From Tamarix chinensis (lineage: Eukaryota > Streptophyta > Magnoliopsida > Caryophyllales > Tamaricaceae), in contig CM060172.1 in assembly GCA_030549775.1 (NCBI GenBank), positions 56,967,942 to 57,031,941 on the forward strand: DNA of 64,000 nucleotides. The letters run 5' to 3'. Made by a program: the position numbers and the translations under genes. The notes beneath the pieces were generated by a model. The model saw only the letters and a program-made list of their open reading frames with translations, was not told the origin of the DNA and did no database searches. Below are positions 23,546 through 35,610 of the stretch, piece by piece (within the stretch, counting starts at the first letter, position 1; the number at the start of each line of letters is the position of its first letter).

Positions 23546-24299
23546 TGGAGTTTGGTTGGTCCATTCGACCCAATCAACCAATGGTTTCTATATCAAACCT
23601 TAATTTGGTTAGCAACTACCAAAGTATAAAAAATATTTGAGGTGTGGAAAAAATATGAGTAGCACTGACACCTCAACATAGTAAAGTATTGGCTTTCATA
23701 AGGTTCTAGGTTGACTAAAGAATCACAAACTACTAACCTTAGGGATGTTGTAATAAAGTAGAGATCCTCATGTACCCTCTAATCAGTTTATGAGAGTATC
23801 ATGTGTTTTAGTAGAGTTAAAGGGATAAGTTTATGGAGAGCTTACAAGCCTCTTACAAGTCTCATATTGTACCTTTTAATGGTCTTATAGCCACCATTAT
23901 GATTATTTAGCTCGCTCATGTAAAATTATCAAAGTTTTAATAGCAAGATGATGGTTATTTTATAATGCAACATGTTTAAAATGAAGGCGTAGATGTGGTT
24001 ATTCCATTTATATTGCTGACATGCTCTTATATGAGTATATCTTTTGAAAACATTCAAAATAGATGTTAATAACAATTTTAAATAAGGGGATCTTTAGTAG
24101 AGAAGCTTGGATGTTCCAATGTAAAAGGAAGTGGATCAACATAATCTCTAAAAGATAAGCCATCATAATTAAATATTATATTATTATTTTTTCTAGGTAA
24201 TAATCTTCTATGAGCCTTATTTACAAACTCTCAGTTTAATTGTTGATAATCAAGAATGATAAGCCAACATCCGGGCACATCATCAACCAGAGACATCAC

Positions 24300-24545
24300 A
24301 TCATTATCCCATTTTGTAAGGGAGTTGAACCATAGGTCAACCCATTATTGGTAGTCATTTTGTAAGGGATTCATGCTCCTCTTCTTTTTAGTGGTTTTAC
24401 ATATATTTTTATAAGGGAATCAGACCAATTTTTTACCTCATTTTTCTATAATTGTATTGTAATGGTGTTGCACTCCCGTTTGTAGACCATGTTTATAGAT
24501 TATTTTGTAAGAGGTTCAACTCCAACTCTAAAGAGCTACCCTCTA
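24300..24545. repeat. Degenerate repeat with a TTTTGTAAGGG core
   Basis: TTTTGTAAGGGAGTTGAAC, TTTTGTAAGGGATTCATGC, TTTATAAGGGAATCAGAC, ATTGTAATGGTGTTGCAC and TTTTGTAAGAGGTTCAAC recur every 55-90 bp. Non-coding, similar in style to the arrays upstream. Confidence 0.6.
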
Positions 24546-24719
24546 GATGATTATCAGGTTTCGATGTGAAATTCTAATGCGAAAGGCTCTCATGCATCGA
24601 ACGAGCTCCAAAGACCAACCACGAATGGATTAGCTCCAAAGGCAAACCTCAAACATCATTTGACGCAATGGGTTGATTTCTAAATGGAATGACGATATGG
24701 ATTGTTTCCAAATCAAACT

Positions 24720-24831
24720 TCTAGACCTAGAAAGTGAGCCTGGGTCCACTACAAGGCCTAGATAGTTGGCCCATCCCGGCTCACAGACCTAGCTCATATA
24801 CGAGACTAGGCTCTTGCAGCCCTTTGCAACT
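24720..24831. repeat. Right copy of the dispersed direct repeat
   Basis: Matches 14591-14710 in order and orientation (CCTAGAAAGTGA, AGGCCTAGATA, TTGGC). It is cut off at 24832 by the start of a TGTAACACCCC element. Confidence 0.5.
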
Positions 24832-26900
24832 TGTAACACCCCTATTTTTATTAATATTTTTATTTTGAAAGCATAATGTGGAAGCAAAAAAATGATGAAT
24901 ATTACCGCTATATCTATTACAATGAGAGGTGCGTGTATTCACCTAACCTATAACAGATACAAGGCTAGGCATAAAATAAAAAATAAAAACAACAAGAACA
25001 ATTTTGCAAGTTAAAACTCTTAGCATTTTAAATTTTTTATACAATTTTATAAATTCAAATCAAACCAACAAGAAACTACCATTATAGGACAAAACACCCA
25101 AAAAACCCCACTCTATGACTCCAAATCAAGTTCCAATAGTATGTAAGTCACATCTGTCACAACCATTAAAATAAATCCATTCAACATAAAAATACTAAGT
25201 AAAGACACCTAACCTTGAGCAAATAGCATACTCATACTATCACACAATACATAAAGATGTAAAATCATGTATAAGCAACAACTTACATGCAATAGCAACA
25301 TGGTAATAACTTAACATGATACACCACTGGGGCACACAACTACTATGATAGATAATCATGCTTTTGCATACAACATCATATGCATAAAACCTAGTAAACT
25401 CATAGCACACCATACTCACACAATACAACATAACAAGCTCATATATAAGATCAAGATAATACATGTAACACCATGTAATTAAGGGTATTGTACATAGTGC
25501 ACATAATACAACTACCAAACCAACCACAATAACAAGAATAGTGTAAATGTAGCTACCAAACCAACTACAATAACAAAAATAGTTCACATAATACAACTAC
25601 TGAGCCACAACTCAACAATAATGATAGTGCACATAATGTCCTCAACCAAGATAATAACAATGGTAGTGCACAACAGTAACCACCAACATATCTACAACAT
25701 GGCTAGTGCACATAATGCAACTATCAAAACAATAACACCCATATATTTCCCTCCTTTGTTACTTTAGATGGATCCAAACCTTGTAATCTGAAGATACTAA
25801 GATACACTAATCATAATAGTATAACCTAAAGATGTTAAGATAAACTGATTATAAAGCCATAGAATACTAATACCCTCCCAACCATATAACTCGAGAACGC
25901 ACATAATGTGACACAGCCATATTAATGCACATAATACAACACAATACCATTTCCACCATGTGGGTAGTTCATATAAGACAACTAACAAATGAATAACTCA
26001 CAATCATTTCCTTTTTATTACTCAAGGGGATGCAACAACAACCCGAGGACACTCATGATGTGCCATACTTATATTGACGCACATAATACAACATAATACT
26101 CTTTCTACCATGTAAATTGAGGACATTGCAATCTACTTGTCATATTCATGCTCATTAAGCAATACAATATCCTCCTATCATCGGTTACCTAATTATTAAA
26201 TATTCATACCCCCTATAAAGACCGACAATCACCTGTAGAGTAAACTAGAACCTTACCGAGGTATTGAAGCATACTAGTAAAATCAAACTAAATTAAAAAC
26301 CCCAACCTCATCTCTAAGATAGTTAATTCTTAAAAATATTACATTCCCAAATTGAGATATTCCATTTTGATAATTAATATTTTATTTAAGAATAATTTAT
26401 TATTCACTAATAATTAATATTTTATTTAAGAATAATTTATTATTCACTATGAAACACAAAGGCCTATAAGAAAATTATCAAACAAATCCTCCACAATTAT
26501 TCAAAAATAAAATCTATGGTAGTCTATCTTTATTTATTCATCCTTAACCAATGATTGTTATAACCAATCTGATTCTTATTCGAATTATCATATCCATATA
26601 ATATTTAATTTTTTTACTATATTACACTCTACTTTAAGTATATTATATTAAACTTTTTAATATACTATATGGTATTCATATATACATGAAAATATGCTTC
26701 TACTATATTAATATATATCAAATTTTATTATATTATACTGTTAGTATGTTATAATATATTAATTAGATTATAACATTTTAAATATATCCAATAGCTTAAT
26801 CTATATTTTTTAAATATCATAAAACGAATATTCGATTAAATGAATATAAATATTCGATTTTACCCTCTCGTACCCAATTAAGTCCTACCGACACACGCAT
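24832..26900 (-). mobile_element. Truncated family A LTR, reverse orientation
   Basis: It starts TGTAACACCCC, the complement of the family A 3' end GGGTGTTACA. On the minus strand the block at 26200-26330 matches A1 20320-20450: a CTAC-CT(T)AGAGA-GAGG word, TAAGG-TCTAGT, then ACTCTA-AGGTGA and GGG(G)GTAT. A degenerate array with a GCACATAATACAAC core fills 25490-26100. No terminal CA or target duplication was found on the right, so that end is truncated or decayed and the limit is approximate. Confidence 0.5.
26371..26449. repeat. 40 bp tandem duplication
   Basis: The unit starting TAATTAATATTTTATTTAAG at 26371 is repeated at 26411 with no differences over about 39 bases. Confidence 0.9.
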
Positions 26901-28429
26901 ATAAAAACAAATAAATAAAAGGTCATTGATTCGGGTGATGACTTTGTATAAAACTACGTTCCCAGTCCACCAACCCTCAGTTCACCGCCACTTGTACAGT
27001 TGTACGACCCATTAATACAATAGTTACACGGTGGTAAACGATAAAATAATAGATACAGAACAGCCTACCCGAAAAAGCAAATTGACATGACTTTGCCGCC
27101 AAGCCCCTGATTAAAATTTACATACATTGCAAGGAAAATGATCCATGATCATTCAAATTAACATAAAATAAATATTGCATCATGTGTCATACTTTTAACA
27201 CCCTCATTGTTATTTAATAATACACAATAATTATGCTACTACCCAAAAGGAAAGGGGGGGGGGGAAGAAGAGAAGGCGACCGACTGATATTTCATTGTAT
27301 TGAGAGTCTTTCTGCACTATTAGAAGCATCCCCATCCGGGACCACAAGCTCTGAGAAATTGGAATGTGGTTTCAAGGGGCAGTAGATACCTTAATCCTCA
27401 ACCTCCAGCCCCTCTGAAAGAGCAAGGAATCGTCCCTCCAGTTTTGCACTAAATGCCACAACAAGATGCCGTTATTCACATCCACAATTCAATAGTTCTT
27501 CCTTGATAGATAGATAGATTAACCATGAAAACTACAAGCAAACTTCGACCACTCTTCCAGCCACCTTCAGCCCCTGATCGTGCAGATCTTATACAAGTGG
27601 GTGGCATCAGATGATGGGCCTTCTCACCTTCCCTCTGGCCAATAATCTACCTACAGACATCAATTAGCTGACCTGCCAAAGGATACAAGGAGCTCGACTC
27701 CTTCCTTGGTCGTTAATATGATATACGATGCAGCCTATGGAAAAGCTTAGAAAGAACAGGATCATACGGTCAGCACAAATAAATTGTGGTGAAATGAAAC
27801 AAACAGCCTTGAAAATGTCGGGTGCAAGAAAGATGACTGAGATCTTAGTTCGATGCAGAACTCGAATCATGATAAAATCATTAGCCTCACTATGAGCCTA
27901 TTCATTCAAGCGCAAAACTAAGACAATGCTTTCAAAAGTCGAGAGGATCAGCAGCCATTACCTTGTAACTAACCTTCACCTACCAGACAAATAGTAGGCT
28001 ACAAAACCTGCATAGGCTTGTTGATCCAAATTCGCATCCATCAACACTGACCCTCGCCGCTAGATTGGCCTGCAAATTTTGCAGCAGATAAGCACACAGA
28101 TTATACAATCACCCAAAAGACCAACCTTTTTTCTACTGGAAAGGTATATGCGAACAAATATGACTAATAAAATGAATTGGTTAGAAGAATGAGACAGCAG
28201 CAGCCAGCAAACTGAATCAGTCCTTGAGGCCTCCATGCGACTCCCTCTGCCTCCTTTTGCATTTTAAAAATTACACACCTCCACAAGTTCCCCGCACTGA
28301 CTTTATAATTTGACTACATGATTTAGTTCTAGCATAAGAGGCAGGACCAAAACTTCGGAGGCCAACACTTCAATGCAATTTACTTAGAATTTAAAACCAC
28401 ATGAGCTTAGATTTTTGTTTTTATTTTCC
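26901..28429 (-). other. HSFA2 3' flank, likely 3' UTR in part
   Basis: From about 27285 to 28429 the sequence is less AT-rich, has no repeat signature and looks single-copy. On the minus strand it follows the HSFA2 stop. A TTTGCAG-GCC acceptor-like site is near 28072 (minus), so a spliced 3' UTR is conceivable. A 68-codon minus frame at 27664-27870 has no recognisable domain. 26901-27284 shows nothing identifiable apart from a G10 run near 27257. Confidence 0.35.
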
Positions 28430-30364
28430 TCACAGCTCTTTAGACCTTGGAAACCCTGTTTCATAAAACAATTGCTGAAGATCCTCACCCCAGTCTGAAG
28501 GTAGTGCTACCAAGTCCTCGACCTTGATATCAATTTCAGATGGATCATCTCTCAAAGCTGCTTCCTCCGGATTCATGTCTTCACCCAATAATTCTTCCCA
28601 ATCCACCTCACTGGGCTCGTCCAAAGGAGGTGCTCTACTTGTTGAGGGTACAGTGCTTGCATTTACAGGGTACTTAAAATCACTGCTTGATTCATTGTCC
28701 ATTGCAGACAAGAGCAGTGTCTCAAAATTTGTTTCCACTGTAGGATACTTATCTTGTGGCTGGCCCATAGGGTAACTAGCAGCTTGTGTATCCCCTATCG
28801 CTGCAGATATTACTTCTTCTTGCAAAGTTTCAGTGCTTGGACTTGCAGTTAATCTCCTTTTCCGTCCTGCATCAATGCCTCCAAGTGCTCTATTCCGCCC
28901 CACCAAGTTTTGAACAAATGAAGGGTTAATAAGAGCTTTTGCAAGGAATGCCATCATGTGCCACTGCTTTCTTTCTGTCGCTTGTAGCCTGGCCTCCATA
29001 GTCATGATTTGCTCCCTGGAATTAAGCTGTTCCTGGCGGAGTTTAACAATCTCAGTCATTAACACAGTACGGTCTCTATGCAGCCTTTCTATCTCGCCTT
29101 CTAACCCATATTGGCCAACTTCAACACAAGGCCCTCCTTGACGTTGCATGCTCTGAGTTACATTTCTCCTCCTCTTGATGGTCTTCAACAAGTGCTTTTG
29201 TCCTCCTAAGAACCCTTCATTTGCAAATTCCCATCTATCAGGATCGACCTTTCTAAAACCCTGCAACATTTCAAAACACCGAAAAGAAACCTTCAGATAC
29301 TATAATCAGGCATTAAATGAATAGCAATCAGCAGTCTCCTCTGCTGAATTCACTCAAGTCACTCATGAATCATGATATCTTGAAATGTTAAATGGGTTGG
29401 TTCCTGAAGAAATTATCAGTTGTCGAAAGACATGCTACAGTGGATAAAACGTGAACAACTACAATAACCTTCAATTACTACATCTTGTTATCCTGTTCTT
29501 CTCTGAAACACTTCAACAAACAAAAGGTGGAATGACATCGACTTACAATATCAACAGAATTCTCATGAGCTGACAGAATCACAATACATTCGAAAGTCAT
29601 GTAAAAACACAAGGCCCATTATTTGTGTTCTCAACCGCCCTAATATAGCAGAAGCCGATACCTTGATCATCTCCGTATAACATCCTATATCGTATTTCAG
29701 ATGGTCCAGCAAGGACTATCTACTGCAAACCCTAATTGCAAGATTTTCAAGAAAAAAGGTACAATCGATCAAATTCGCACTTCCTAGGCTAACCAATAGG
29801 CACAACCAATATAAGAAAATGAATCCCAGTAAAGCATGGAAATGAATTCTAACCAAATTCTAACCCTCTACTAAACCTAACCCGCTCGGCATAAAACCTG
29901 TATTCGAGCCAACACAGTCGAATACGAGAGTCCAGACTTCCATGTAAAATCTAAGACAAAAGAAGTAATGCCCAGATAAAGAAACCGCGTTGAGAATAAA
30001 ATTAGCAAAGAATAAATTATTAAAATCAATTTAAAGCACTTACATAAGTGTTCAGCTGTCGAATGAAACTGGAAAAATTGTTGTGCTTGAAATATCTAGG
30101 TAAAAGAATCGTAGAGAACTTAACCGAATCCCAGATAATGAAGCTATTTCTCGCCTGACTCCATGACACAATCGAATCAGTAGCGGGGTCTTCAACCATT
30201 TCATACGTTTTAGTGAGAAATGGCGGCGGGCCCGCATCATTAAGTCCTTCTCTTGGCTGCGGCAAAGCTCCGGAAGATGAAGAAGAAGAAGGAGCAGCAG
30301 TTGCCGCCACACCCGTTGAGCAAGATATCACTGCCTCCTCTTCTTTCACCTTAACTCTTTCCAT
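28430..30364 (-). CDS. HSFA2: Heat shock transcription factor, class A2
   Basis: A nuclear activator that binds heat-shock elements as a trimer and sustains the heat response. It has two exons: 30364-30044 (107 codons) and 29260-28430 (276 codons plus TGA), giving 383 residues. The donor is TAT|GTAAGT and the acceptor TTGCAG|GGT, with a phase 0 intron between NTY and GFRK, the position conserved in Hsf DNA-binding domains. The DNA-binding domain runs from ~45 ([16 protein letters not shown]) to ~140 (IKRRRNV). HR-A/B coiled coil: ~160-227, with the class A length. The nuclear signal GRKRRL is at ~239. Two acidic-aromatic activation motifs lie near the C-terminus: DWEELLGED at ~327 and [10 protein letters not shown] at ~363. 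The last also resembles the leucine-rich export signal site, but YETGF stands where QMGF is usual. The N-terminal [10 protein letters not shown] and the EDLVA-P-DWG tail are HSFA2-like; A6/A7 are alternatives. All key parts look intact. Confidence 0.92.
29261..30043 (-). other. HSFA2: HSFA2 intron
   Basis: 783 bp, GTAAGT donor and TTGCAG acceptor. Read-through from exon 1 meets a stop after five codons, so intron retention would give a 112-residue protein with an incomplete DNA-binding domain. HSFA2 splice variants are known in other plants; whether they occur here is not visible. Confidence 0.9.
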
Positions 30365-30374
30365 TGCAGATATT

Positions 30375-30383
30375 TCAGTTCAT
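30375..30383 (-). promoter_or_regulatory. Two-codon upstream ORF in the HSFA2 leader
   Basis: The minus strand reads ATG AAC TGA, with ten bases between its stop and the HSFA2 start codon. It is the only upstream ATG seen between the start codon and about 30480. Such a minimal ORF so close to the start could lower initiation or favour leaky scanning; this is inference. Confidence 0.6.
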
Positions 30384-30531
30384 ATCTTTTTCAGCGAGGA
30401 AATTCCTGGATAGACGGAAAAATCAGGCTCTGGGTTTTGCTGACTGTTGCTGAGTGTTCTGTTTTCAGTCGGTAATTAGTTTACGGTTTGGGAGTTCAGT
30501 GGAACGGTGGTATGCGAGGAAAGAGAAAGTG

Positions 30532-30537
30532 TTTATA
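30532..30537 (-). promoter_or_regulatory. HSFA2 TATA box
   Basis: The minus strand reads CTTATAAACAC, about 170 bases upstream of the start codon, with a pyrimidine-rich stretch just downstream. This predicts transcription starting near 30505 and a leader of about 140 bases. Confidence 0.6.
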
Positions 30538-30549
30538 AGGAAGAGAGCA

Positions 30550-30562
30550 GAAGGTTCCAGAC
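30550..30562 (-). promoter_or_regulatory. Heat-shock element upstream of HSFA2
   Basis: GAAggTTCcaGAc gives three alternating modules of the nGAAnnTTCnnGAAn type, the last with one mismatch. It lies 12 bases upstream of the TATA box, as in many heat-induced genes, and suggests control by other Hsfs or self-regulation. Confidence 0.6.
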
Positions 30563-30599
30563 ACAAGAGAGATATAAACTACACAAGTTAATCCTACTG

Positions 30600-31899
30600 T
30601 GTAATAACCTTATTTTAATACTGAATCTGATAAATAAAATAAGTTTTGAATTTATCTTATTTTTTATTTTTTATCGAAAAATGTAATCCCATTTTTTGAG
30701 CATCAAATCATTGTCTCTGACTTGATCACTAATTTATTGTTTTATCTTTAATTTATTTTTTAATTTAAAATTTAAACTGATAGTATTTTTTATATTTGAT
30801 CTTATTTTTTATATCTAACTTTATTTTTTAATAAAATATTATTAAGTTAATTACTATATAAAAAATTATATATAATATAAATATAATTATATAAAAAAAT
30901 TATTCGGAGATGGGACCCAAGCCCATCTCCTCACGCACCCTCTCTACAGATATTTACAGTTAGAATTCTCAAATTTAGATTTTTTTTTAAAAAAAATCTC
31001 CTTCAATTCCAAATAGAATATTTAAAATAAAATTTCAAACATACGAGATGAATTGACATCCATATGTGTGTATATACACATACACAGATAAAGATGCAGG
31101 ATTACTTGATTAATGATATGTATGATATATGATTAAAGAAAAAGTAATTGATGGAAGTAACCTAATAAATTAAATTATAAATTTGATAAGTGGTTAAACA
31201 TTTAAATTAATAAAGACTGAGATTAATAGAGAAAATAGCATACCGAAATTAATTCTAAAATAAGGGTAAAATTCGGAGATATATTAATACTTAACTTATA
31301 ATTTTACAAAGTAGTCTTTAGATTTTCTCGAGACATAAGGTATCTTAAAAAAATAATCACTTACTACTCTCACCGATGAAATCTACCTTAGTTTTACAAT
31401 AACATGTGAATACACGCTGATTGAGGAGAATTTGTACAAATTTTTAAATAGTAAATAAAATAATAGAGAAACCTAACATGTAAAAACTTAATAGTAAAAA
31501 AATTGAAAAAGTAAATAGCGATATTGAATAGTGAATAATATGTGAATAGTTATATTAAATAATGACAATGAATAGTAAATAACTGAAGTGAATAGTAGAG
31601 CATATAAATAACGGTTCAATTCATTTTGTTTTGTGTAGTTGTTATTCATCCCATATGATAGTCGATAATAATAACATCCATATATTTTTGTATAAGTGAA
31701 TAAACAACCTATTTATAAGATATTGCTCCTATTATACTGGTGGATATTCTTTCTGTAATTTGAGTGATCTACATTAATTACTAGGGTTGCATCAATTATA
31801 TATTGAATATATGTTTACCTGTGAGTTAAGTAGGTACATCATAAGTTCACGTTGTTTAGGAGTTGAGATTATGTCATCCAGTATCATCGATAAATTTGA
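30600..31899. other. AT-rich intergenic spacer
   Basis: No gene is visible. It contains a 9 bp-arm hairpin (30906-30914 with 30922-30930, GGAGATGGG and its complement), a TGTGTATATACACATA palindrome near 31065-31085, and a loose cluster of GTGAATAGTA-like words at 31430-31605. Confidence 0.6.
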
Positions 31900-34867
31900 T
31901 GTAAAAGACCATCATCATAATTTATATTTTTATTTGGATCCACTTGTTCTACTAATGGTCGACCCTCAACTTGAATTAGTTTACTATTTCTTATAGGTTT
32001 TGGATCTAGCTATTATATCTTCGAGAGTTCTTGATGAAAAAATATATATCTCATAGGAGTATGAAAATACCTTTGGTGCAAATCACCAATCATGATTAAA
32101 AAAAATCATAGACTTGTTTTGAAATATTATTGTTGTTGGATATTCAAGCTCAAATTATCAAGATTTTTTTTTTGAGATTGTGTGCCTAAGAACCAGGTCT
32201 GGAGACTATTCATCCATACATCTATAGTGAAGTTTAATTCTAATTGTTCAAACCCACAGCAAGCTTCAATCAAATATGGTTCAACAAATTGATTATGGCT
32301 AGTAAGGAAAATATATGATATAGTGGATTAGATTATTTAGGATTTGTATATTTCAAGAAGGATGGAATAAACTTGTATACTGAGTTTGGTATGACCGTTT
32401 ATCTAGTAAATATTATGGGATTTTGAAAAAGAGTGGGTAGATATTTTGGTGATAGTCGAAAAGATCAATTATGGTTTTACAAATAGTATACCTCATGTTT
32501 TGATTTGGTAAGAAAAACTGATCAACTTGTGGCATGGTCCATAGCTTAATGGCTTATAATATGTTGGACACCAATGTATGTAATGCATCTTGTATTTCTA
32601 AGTATTTTTTATGTACATTATCTAGTTTCTTTTGATAAATTATTTGTCTAATCTCATACAAAAATGGATCTAATGTTGATGCAGCAAAATATTGATAGTC
32701 TTAGTACTAATACTTTAATTTTTAAGTTTTTTGAATACATTAAAATATGTATTAATTCTATTCGATAACTGATTGCTTTTTGAAATAGATATGCTATCAT
32801 TAATATTTCTAACTAGTGTCTCCATATGGTGATACTGTTTATATAAATTATATGGCTACTAGTAGATGGTGCATAGATGATTGTACTAAAAGCATAGTCT
32901 TGTAATATGGTATTACAATCATTAAAATAAATGCATAATACATTTAATATAGTAATTTTCTTTAAGATGGTCTACTATTCTATATTTTTTCTATAATATA
33001 TTTATATATTTGCTAAAAGTATTGTGAAGAGATAAACTACATCCTGATGGAAAGATTGGGATAAGGTAATTCCTAATCCTTACTTGGCAGGAACATGGAT
33101 CATCGGGACCTCCTTCCATTTAGGTACTACCCTACAAGAATTCTCTAGTAAAGAAGTCAGGAAGAGAATTTGATTCTCCTTTAATAAATTCAATATCAAA
33201 ATAAAAAAACCAAATAAAATAGTTTGCCATCTAAAAAATATTTGTTTTGAAACCAAGTTTTGAACATCATTTTTTAAGCATCTTTAGCTACTTTGCGGTT
33301 AATTCTTAATAAAAAAAATTATTACAAAGATCATCTTGAAATTTTATAATACATAATATAATAGATAAATTTCTTTTTTTGAGTGTTGAATCATTTTTTG
33401 TGTGGTCCTAACAAAGCTCCAAAATGATACCTAACAACTTGTTCCTTTTTTTTCCCTCCGAAAGCATTATTTAAGAATACCATCATATCTTATATTAGGC
33501 ACATCTGCTTCTACTACTATGAATGCGTGCATATGAGGGGTGACCAAACAAGGTTTTTTACCTTAGATTTGAGTAGTCTAACTATGTTGATATGTTCCTA
33601 ACTTTAGAGAGTAAGGTTATTTTTTAATCTATTTGCAAAACTTTTCTACAATTTCAATAGCTCTTGTTAGAGGCTTAATGGTTCCTTAATGTATATCGTG
33701 ATCTAAAAATCTTATTTTTGTTTGAAATATCTTCATTTTTTGTTGTTGATAATACTAATACATCTTCCTTGATTATGTGTAGGAATGTGTTTAATCATAT
33801 ACTATGTTAGTCAATAGAGTTAGAATGTGTTCCATAACATAAAAAAGCATAACAACTATTGTGAGACTTTAATTTTCTAATAAGTTTTTTTCCTTGATAA
33901 TGTTTAAATCTCCTTTTATGATATTCTAATAACATTTCATTCATTTGAATAGGTATTGTCTTTTTCAATATATTTTGTCCATCAAAATCCTTTAATATGG
34001 GAGTTTCACTATATCTTTTTTCCTATCCCAAAATGAATTTGGAAGGTCATAACATAATTTTAAATGAAATTTCTCTTCTAATTTCTAGTTTTTTCCTTAA
34101 ATATATTGATATCATAACTTATCATAGGTGATTCTATACGGAATTTATTTTTGAAGAAAATTATTTTGTTTATCTTTGGATAAAATAAGATTTAATTCAT
34201 AAAATACTGATAGTAATTGTAGTAAGGCAAAGTCATTGCTATTGATTGGACTTAAGAATTTAAAACTTAATAGTTTGTTTAGAATTTTTGTATGAACATC
34301 TAATTCATCAATGATGAATGGATAAATTTGTGTAAAGAAAGGGGTTCCTAATACCATTTATTAGTTGAGGTCTTCAACAAGAATGATTGTTGTCCAAAAA
34401 CAATAACCATCCTTACATATTGTTATATTAGGTAGCTTATACTTTAACCTAGTACCATTAGCATTTCTATTTTTTTTTTCTAGTAGAATTGTATTGAAAT
34501 TATCCATTTTCGAATAAAGTTTTGCACAATCTTGGTAACTAAAAGGAAAACCATGTTCATATGTTTGTCTCTATTTAGAACAAGATTTATTAGAGTATAC
34601 CATTCTTGAAAATTGATTATATTAATCACTTTAATAAATTTATTATTATTTGGTTCGTGAGTGCTTTAATTACTACGAGGAAGAGGAAGTAGTTTATCTT
34701 TTGGTAGCCTTAATTAGTGATAATATACTTTAAAATTATTATAATTTTAATTTTGTGCTTTTGAATTGTAGTTGGAGATCTTTATTATGGTTTTTCAATT
34801 GATTGTTTTTTTTTCCTTTTGTTTTACTAGTTATTGCTTGTTTGAATAACTTTTGTGTGGGGTATTT
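31900..34867 (-). pseudogene. Decayed endogenous pararetrovirus-like pol region (Caulimoviridae type)
   Basis: On the minus strand a 70-codon open piece at 34357-34145 resembles the aspartic protease end of a caulimovirid polyprotein (an LGTPF-type motif). The N-terminal part of reverse transcriptase follows at about 34060-33840, broken by frame changes. A short C-terminal RT part (about 33790-33690) and an RNase H end at about 33200-33135, with a stop at 33134-33132, complete it. The distance between the RT parts is far too short, and the YxDD catalytic core was not found, so an internal deletion is likely. 31900-33130 may be trailing viral sequence but is weaker. No LTRs, integrase or intact frame are present, which is why a pararetrovirus is preferred to a Gypsy element. 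It cannot encode functional enzymes. Confidence 0.55.
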
Positions 34868-35610
34868 TGTAACACCCCAAAATTCACTACTTTTTTTTAA
34901 AGCGGAAGCAATTAAAATAGAAATACTTAAAACTCGTGAATTTTGAAAATGTTACCGCCACACTTAGTACTAGACCGGTTCTCTCCGATCGTTCCAGTAC
35001 TAAGTGCTAAGGCTAAATAAGAGATTAACAATCAATTACAAAATTAATACAACTAAACTCCAAATAATCATTAAACGGTTGTAAAACAAAATCAGAGTAC
35101 GCTTCAAGAAATGTAATTCATTTCCAAAAGAGAATTAAACTTACAACCGATAAAAGGTTCATTAAAATATTCAATCGAGTGCTGAATCAGAAAATGGTAA
35201 ATACTATACCAAAGAAATAACAAAAGGAATGAAATCACGTAAAGAATGAATACGGCCACGACACTCTCGAACTTCGAGCCAAACATGCTCAATACTCTGC
35301 CCTGACTGATGTCTGCCTACCTGCACAAATTAGAAGGCATACTACTCGTGGGAATGAGCAGCACCCATGAAAAGGGTGATCAGTACGCTACGTATTGAGT
35401 AAGGTAACCGAACACTAAGGCCAACACATAAGCACATAAAATCATGCATAAGAATAAAAGATCATAAAGACCATCAACAATCATAATATCGACCAATAAT
35501 TCAAGTACATACATAAAGGCCCAATCATAGTCCAGATTAATTATTTAATTAATCTCTTATTAGAATTCAATTCACACCATACCTTTTTCAATCCATGTGA
35601 GCATAGGAAC

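Noticed and set aside
25240..25596. 118-codon Cys/Tyr-rich minus ORF
   Set aside because: Falls in a degenerate ACATAATACAAC-type array of a truncated LTR; composition is repetitive and no domain is recognisable.
31611..31640. tRNA-like B box (GGTTCAATTC)
   Set aside because: No matching A box or cloverleaf could be drawn around it.
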